Shown piece by piece: positions 57,807 to 64,000 of a stretch of 64,000 nt of DNA (its first letter is position 1; each line of letters begins with the position of its first letter). The DNA is from Gamarada debralockiae (Eukaryota; Ascomycota; Leotiomycetes; Helotiales; Hyphodiscaceae): positions 33,828 through 97,827 of the forward strand of contig NXFV01000710.1 of assembly GCA_002803225.1 (NCBI GenBank), read 5' to 3'. The translations under genes and the position numbers were made by a program. The notes under the pieces are model-generated. The model ran no database searches, was not told the origin of the DNA, and saw nothing but the letters and a program-made list of their open reading frames with translations.

Positions 57807-60086
57807 ACAATCAGACCGTTCTTAAATACCGAATAGGTGTAGACACATAATCTTGATGGAGGCTGCCAGAGAACATGTCAGATGAAACCTATGCTCTTGT
57901 CGTTGCTATGGTGACGGTTTACTTATTATCTGTCGGGTTCTGGCAAACTCATGATTCTCCCTCCTTAGATATCAATATATTTATGATTTTGCCTCACAAT
58001 ATCGTCTGATTCGACAGGAAGAAGCGAAGGAAGCAGCCATGGGTTGCGTAGAGATTATATGTGATGCAGCTAGTCTCAATAGCATGACAAGCTTTTCGAT
58101 GAAGGAAAACACTTACTACTGAGGTATTTCCTCCCTCAAGGCCACGGACATTGTGTGGTGGATACCTATAGATGTTAAGCAAGAAGCCAATAACAGACTG
58201 TGGACTGCTTACCTTTAGAACCACTCCTTAAAAGATATATTAGGATTCCCATTCCCAAAATTACAGTTCGGAAGAATGAACCTCTTTTCAAGCATCAAGG
58301 CAGACTTGATGAGAGACAACGCCGCTGGCACCCTCAAAATGTCTGATATTGGATTTGACTGATCCAATAAATAAAGGTTGCTTGGCAGGTGGAGAAGAGT
58401 GCCTAAGATCACCTGACCGTCCCTTCATCTTCATAGTCACGTGAAAATAGCAATTCGCACGCCATCGCCCATGTCCTCGCTAAGCACTGGCTCCACGCTC
58501 TCGTTCGCTGTGTATTTGAAAGTCGCTGCCCCTTTCTTTCTCTCTTCCCTTTTCATCTCGTTTTCTGTCATAGTTCCTTCGGTCTTAATTCTGCGTTGTC
58601 CTCGAAGTTTGGTGTTTTCAAATCGCTTTGTCGTTGTGTTCCCACGCCCTCGAGAAGATGATTTCCCACCGAAGAGATTTTGTGCGCAATGCTTCGGCCA
58701 ATGGCAGCGTCCCGAGTGGGACTTGTCACGGTGAGAAATAGATGCCAAGTTGGTAATGCAAGGATGACTTGAGGTGGGCGATGAATTGCTTCGCCTTGGC
58801 CTGCCATTGCGGGTGCCAGCGTCAGCGTCAAGATTTTGATCCTGTGTGATGCGATTGGATGTACTTTCTTGGGAAGGAGCGTTTTGGTGCTGCGATTCAT
58901 GATGTTGAAGGATTGTTTCTGTTCGAATTGAGAGGAGCGACAGATCGGCTTCAAGGCCGAAGATGAGGCTTCACTACTATCATCAACGTCTCCATCTCAA
59001 AATGTTCTCGCTCCATCTATCTTCACTTCAATTTCACACCTTTTCCTGTTTGCATCGTGGTGTTTCCGACAGTTCACATGTTGAGAAGATGAGCCATCTC
59101 TAGCCGACTTCGCCACGAAAATGGACCAATCGATAAGGATGACGATCACCCCACTTGGACCCCGCCGTCCCAGTCCTTAATACGTAATTTGCGCAGGAAA
59201 TTGCGTGCACTGATTCCGACGTAACCACGAAGCGCTGGCAAAATGAAGGGGAAAGAGGAGGAAACTGAAGGGGAAGATTTCGGGATGAGGGCATTCGAGA
59301 ATTGCCCAATCTCATCGATTTGTCTGGGAACCAATACGACTCTTAGAAGCCATGTTCTTTACATTTTGGTTGAAAGGGACTGGGAGGTCTTAGAGGCAAT
59401 GTGGGCGCACCAAAGCAATTTCATAGGATATCAAACGGCGGTGTCCGCGTCAAGATCGAATGAACGGCGAGATTTATTTTCAGTTTTGGAGAGCGAAGCA
59501 AATGGGAGAAGTCAATTGTGCGCATTTTGCCGATGAAATGCAGTTGGGGTTGGATCGATTTCGAACCCATGATTCCTTTTGAAGGGAGACCCTGATAGAT
59601 ATGCTGCGCAGTCATCTTGGTCGTGTCCCGCCCGATGCCGGCTTATTTGTGGGAAGACAATCAATCTGTCGTTTTCAATTCACATCTGACTTTCCCCATC
59701 TGACACCTTTTGCTCACTCTCCCATTTCTATGATTTCACGCTCCATTTCGGTTTGAAGTGTCTCGGAAGTATTTTCAACTCCCTCGGATACCCAAATATC
59801 GCAGTATGCCTCTCTCAAAGTCCTCCCTAACTCGCGTACTGGGCTCAAAAATCACAACGCAAAATCCACGGACGTTCGGTGAGGCAGGCCACGCGCTCGC
59901 GGGAACGACCAGAAATGTCACATCCGCAGGAATCACCCAAAAACTCTCAACACCATCAATTTTCATCCCTCAAGGCAAGTACAATTATTCTTTCTCGCGA
60001 AACTTCTCAAGAAGGGAACTCATACCCCTTTTCCAGATTTCCGTACCTCGACTCCTCGCTCGCCAATCAACCCCGCACCAGCGAAA
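57807..60086. other. Intergenic region with short ORFs; possible 5' exons of the next gene
   Basis: No domain recognised. Overlapping ORFs at 58437-58954 on both strands look like compositional ORFs. ATGs at 59809 and 59915 lie just before the cysteine dioxygenase body and may start that gene (59915 reads MSHPQESPKNSQHH, followed by a possible GCAAGT donor), but the junction could not be fixed. Confidence 0.4.
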
Positions 60087-60882
60087 TTGAAGGGTCGGCA
60101 AACGCCCTTCGATGTGCTTCTCAACAATTTAACACAACATCTCACCAGCATTTCGATGTCTGCGAGGTCACCGCAAATACCTTACCTTCATTCGCTCATG
60201 CGATCCTACGAATCAAATCCCTCCCACTGGGAGAAATACGCCCATGCGAATCCGGATAAGCAATATACCAGAAATCTGGTGTGCGAGGTTCCTGGTGTCT
60301 TCAATTTATTGTTATTAGTGTGGACACCGGGGAAGAAGAGCCCTGTACATGACCATGCTGATGCGCATTGTTTGATGAAGGTATGTTGCAGTTATATTTG
60401 GTGGGGTGGGGTTAAGCTGATTGATGTGTTCCAGATTCTGAAGGGAGATCTGAGGGAGACGAGATTTGCTATCCCCAACTTCCCAGGAATGGAAGGGCCA
60501 TTGGTTGAGACCTCTAGTGTGCCGTATGGCACGGGAAAAGTGAGCTATATGGCTGATTCGGTTTGTCTCTCCCCACTTTTCCTCCCCTTTTATCCTCCCA
60601 ACCCAGTTCGGCCGTCACGTGACAAAGTACTGATTTTCGAATATAGCTGGGTCTTCATTCGATCTCAAATCCTCATCCCACCGAATATGCTGTCTCTCTT
60701 CATCGTAAGTGCTCCCTCTTAAACTTCGTACTTCTTATAGCTGAGGCCCTCCAGTCTACACGCCACCGAACGCAGCGATGAGGGGCTGCCACGTTTACGA
60801 CGAGCATGATGGTGCAGCAAGGCATGTGATGCAAGGCGCTTACGATTCTGTTTGTGGAGTCGTACCCGCAGCCAAGAATTAA
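60087..60882 (+). CDS. CDO1: Cysteine dioxygenase (5' end uncertain)
   Basis: The body is assembled from exons 60087-60380, 60435-60560, 60647-60704 and 60755-60882. The frame is open upstream of 60087 but has no ATG; the first ATG inside is 60156, and the true start is probably in an upstream exon. Seen: FDVLLNNLTQHL near the N-terminus, the cupin metal-binding PVHDHADAHCLMK (two iron-binding His plus the conserved Cys of the Cys-Tyr cofactor region), ILKGDLRETRF, the third His in LGLHSISNP, and SLHLYTPPNAAM near the C-terminus, ending VPAAKN. Reaction: oxidation of L-cysteine with O2 to cysteine sulfinate, using non-haem Fe(II). The intron donors are GTATGT, GTTTGT and GTAAGT. Confidence 0.85.
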
Positions 60883-61719
60883 GTTGAACTTCAGCGTGTT
60901 TTGAGTTTGAGTTGTTGGGGTGGTGAAAGTCACGAGATTACACAGCAGGAGTTTTGGTTGGAGTTAGATTGAGCGATCTAGGCATAGCCATCTTCAACAT
61001 TGGGGAAGGCCGCAGATCACTATGATGCTATGAGTAATGAATAGATATCCATCATTATCAACTGTACGGGAAGTTTGGTTGTGAATGGCCATGCATGACT
61101 GGAAAAAGGACGTTGCGCTAGTGCACGCCTTTCTCGAGAGCGCTGTCAAGTTCTCAACCATTCGGAAGAAGATCAAATTTTGAAGTTATAAGTTATTCTT
61201 TGCATAATTTTGCATCAGTCCCTGAAAATATCGCAGTATTCCCATCCAATGAAACGGGGAGAAGTGACCTTATGTAAGGGGAGCTCCGTGAACGTAACAT
61301 GGGATATCAGAACAACATGGCTCGCGTTTGATCTCGGATGAGGCAGCTGCACGCACATTCCTGACCACTATCACTTTGCTACACTGCTGTGCACGTCGTT
61401 GGTTGTTCTGCAGACCAGGTCATTTGGAATACTGATACATGCGATGCGTACAAGTGTCTTGATGTTGGTTGAAGTTGCATTTCGATTGTAATTTTCGCTA
61501 CCAGAGTCTACTCACTTTCTTGTCTCTCTTTTGTGAGTGCCTTGAGATCAACGTAAGATACATCATGGATTAAGTTTTCAAGTGTGCCTCAATCAAATTG
61601 CAACAAGGAGGTTGAGGTGACGCATATAAGTTGCATTGTCCTTATGGTTTTCCGATCGGTGTCAAATTACTCTCCCAGTCACCGTCTTTCCAATACCCTT
61701 GCGCACATAAATATCCGAA
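60883..61719. other. Intergenic region
   Basis: No gene recognised between the cysteine dioxygenase stop and the MFS relic. Confidence 0.35.
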
Positions 61720-63446
61720 TCACTCCTTTCCAATTGGTTCCTCTGAAGTAATTCCGAAAGCCCTAGCAACGTTCACACCTTTCCAAGGCGCAAGCAAAGT
61801 AGTCAGCAATGAAACGCCCGCAAGTGCCACCGCCAACGCAAACTCCACATGCAAACCATCCAAATAACTAAGCAAGATACTACGTACATCTCCCTGAGAA
61901 AACACTGCTCGAATCTCTGTCGCACCAGTAGCAAGAACTTTTCCTGGTTCACATGCGGTGCACTAGTTTTGAGACTTGAGAGAAGACGATACGCAAATGC
62001 GGATTGAGCTTCTGAGACGAAGATGCCACCTCCGATGGTTTGGAAAACTTGGGGAAATCAGTGAGCTACATGATAAAGGAGGAATGTTGTGGAGAGCAAA
62101 CGTACAAAGAATGATGGCGGATACGGATGGGATGTCCGCGATATCCACACTTGCTTGTGCCACAATTATTGGGACTTGAAACCCCGCTCCAAGACCGATT
62201 CCAGCGAGGACTTGATATCCAATCCAGTGGGCCGGGGAACTTACAATCTTCAAGGTGAAAATGAGACCGGATGCTACAGTGGCTAAGATGGAGCCGACGA
62301 GCATGCAAGGCACGAAGTGGCCAAAAATGGTAATCATGCCTCTGCTGAGAAATACGATGATTCCCAGATTTCGGTTACCGGATTCCAAGGGTGAAACTCC
62401 AAATACCGATTGGAAGTATATCGGGAAGTAGTATACCAGGGTGAAGAACGCTCTCGCTAGGAAGAGTATGTAGAGGCAAACCACGATGATGATGCGCTTC
62501 TTCATTAGTCGGCCTTGAAGAAGGGCTCGCTCACCAAGATACTATTCCAGGACGCTGAAGAGGATGAGTAACACTCCGAAACCTACCAGTGTCCCAACAA
62601 CACTTTTATCGTTCCAAGCTCTTGTCACGCCTCCCCACTCCAAATCTAGTAAGTAATAAACGGCAGCACCATGATTGTGACCATGCCCAACAAATCCATC
62701 TGCAGGAACTTCTCTTTCAGACTCACCTCCAAATCTGCAGCCTGCACCGACACCGGCACTTTCAGCGTGTAGAGAATGATCATGGTGGCGACGCCGCCAA
62801 TAGAAGGTTGACATAAAACGCCCACCGCCAACTAACTCTCTCTGTGAAAACACCTCCCAACAGTGATCCAACCGCACTTGCAAGCCCGTACGTAGCCCCG
62901 ATTAACTTTATATAAGCCGGTCTTCTCTTCGGAAGCGCACTCAGCGCAACAAGCGTATACGCACCAGCCGCAATTCCCGCTCCCCCCCAACCCGCTATCG
63001 CTCTACCCACGATGAGTGTTGTGCTATTCCTCGCCACTTCCGATATCAAGGACCGAGTTCAAATATGAAGATGGCTAGTAGGAACGAGGGCTTAATTGGG
63101 AAGAACTTGTAGGCTTTTCCCCAGGTGCCTTGGAGGGTGGCGAGGGTTAGGAAGAAGGAGGAGCCGTACCACCCTATTTGGGAAAGAGAGTGGAAGGTGG
63201 AAGTTATGCGGGGGATGGCGGTTGCAATGATCGTGCGGTCGAGGGAGACGAGGAAGACGGAGGGGATCAGAGAGGTTATGGTGAAGAAAAGTCGAGGGCC
63301 ACGGGGTATTCGATGTCGCTTTCAGTTTGGGGGGACGGGGCCTTGAGTGAAATTTCTTTGGGCTCGACTTCGGTTGAAATCATGGAGGATGGGGGTATGT
63401 GGTTGCTAGGTGTGCCATTGATTGCTTTGGGTTTGAATGAAAACAT
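61720..63446 (-). pseudogene. Broken MFS multidrug transporter (DHA2-type, 14-helix)
   Basis: Starting at ATG 63446 (MFSFKPKAING), the similarity must change frame several times. A leader runs to EYPVALD, then FTITSLIPSVFLVSLDRTIIATAIPRI (DHA2 helix 1 and motif D), IGWYGSSFFLTLATLQGTWGKAYKFF, and, after a shift near 63055, [26 protein letters not shown]. Next come [13 protein letters not shown], a lost base near 62825, [11 protein letters not shown], another shift near 62650 and LLDLEWGGVTRAWND. An in-frame TAG near 62542 is followed by GERALLQGRLMKKRIIIVV and FTLVYYFPIYFQSVFGVSPLESG. The C-terminal end is FSQGDVRSILLSYLDGL to 61720. At least four frameshifts and one stop. It once exported drugs or metabolites and is now non-functional. 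Confidence 0.8.
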
Positions 63447-64000
63447 TTTGGCTCTTGGGCACCGTTGGCGGCGGTGTAGAAGTCTTGCTTGATAAAATAT
63501 GCTAGATGTTGCTTGTAGGAGGAGATATGAAGCTTCTCAATCTTTTTTATAGCTGAAATGATTATGAAGCATGGAGACTTTACAAGCACTGCACTTTATA
63601 ATGCACAATTCTAGGTTAATGCCTATGACATATTTTGTGTGTGGCGTGGAATTGGAAAGTCCCCAGGAACAACGGTCCATAACACGGACGAGGAGACGAC
63701 CCAAAATTTTGGTCCGTCAGCGCCTCCAATCGACGTCAAACCATAAACAGGGGGTTTTACCCTCACCTTCAACTTCAGGTGGTACAAGATCAGTTGCTTA
63801 TCAAGCTTACAGTCTTCGCGGAGTAACCCCAGGTCAACATTTTTCTAAGCCAACTTCAAGTTCTCTTTTTTCGCAACTCAACGGACAGCCAAACGGCCCA
63901 AATTTTAGCCAGCCACTGTAATAGATAGGACAAGGCATAGCAAGCAGCTCACAAATGCTCTCCGCAAATATGACATCCAACCACCCCCCCCCCCCCCCCC
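63447..64000. other. Window end, no gene recognised; terminal poly-C run
   Basis: Only compositional ORFs. The last 17 bases (63984-64000) are all C and run off the window; this may be a homopolymer at a contig or sequencing boundary. Confidence 0.5.

Noticed and set aside
58437..58954. Overlapping ORFs on both strands around 58.6 kb
   Set aside because: No domain, no introns, and similar length on both strands; most likely compositional.
59560..59590. Minus-strand GGGTTCGAAATC, possibly a tRNA
   Set aside because: The T-stem does not pair and no cloverleaf is visible.
63984..64000. Poly-C run as a telomere-like or regulatory tract
   Set aside because: It is a pure homopolymer at the window edge with no TTAGGG-type repeats; it more likely reflects a contig or sequencing boundary.
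1..64000. CRISPR arrays, operons or bacterial features
   Set aside because: The window is eukaryotic, with spliced genes throughout; no regularly spaced direct repeats were seen.

Overview
The window is nuclear DNA of a filamentous ascomycete (Pezizomycotina). Coding genes carry short introns of about 45-75 nt with GTRNGT-type donors and CTAAC-like branch points. Families such as a non-reducing polyketide synthase, cytochrome P450s, GH3/GH78 enzymes and a Zn2Cys6-type factor are typical of that group. A leotiomycete-like fungus is plausible from the gene families, but I cannot fix the class without searches. No rRNA or tRNA gene was recognised.  Layout. 0-4 kb: a GIY-YIG nuclease-like gene with C-terminal repeats (minus) and the ribosome-biogenesis helicase Has1 (plus). 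5-7 kb: a P450. 8.6-14 kb: two divergent intact housekeeping WD40 genes, a Doa1/PLAA homologue (minus) and a STRAP homologue (plus), in a neighbourhood sprinkled with short imperfect palindromes, including in their two long introns. 14.3-17 kb: a lysine-rich hypothetical gene and a multiply frameshifted relic of a conserved fungal gene. 18.6-20.3 kb: a second P450, flanked by a small hairpin MITE and a 645-bp Tc1/mariner-like non-autonomous element. 22.4-31.3 kb: a glycoside-utilisation group made of a GH78-like rhamnosidase, a decayed transcription factor, a GH3 beta-glucosidase with one in-frame TGA, and an MFS sugar porter. 32-38.4 kb: a small hypothetical gene, a secreted single-pass membrane protein and a glycosyltransferase-like pseudogene. 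39-43.5 kb: three NAD(P)H oxidoreductases (aldo-keto reductase, quinone oxidoreductase-like MDR, NAD-dependent epimerase/reductase). 45 kb: a transposase relic. 46.4-57.8 kb: a polyketide cluster core of FAD monooxygenase, divergent non-reducing PKS (SAT-KS-AT-PT-ACP-ACP-TE, orsellinate-synthase-like, with one -1 frameshift in AT) and an MFS exporter. 60-61 kb: cysteine dioxygenase. 61.7-63.4 kb: a multiply broken MFS pseudogene. The window ends in a poly-C run.  How it works together. The most coherent units are the glycoside group at 22-31 kb (enzymes, sugar porter, regulator) and the PKS group at 46-58 kb (tailoring oxygenase, synthase, exporter, possibly with the upstream reductases). Both have lost at least one reading frame, whereas the conserved housekeeping genes (has1, doa1, STRAP) are intact. 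All exon boundaries were read by eye from frame continuity and splice consensus, so they are predictions.
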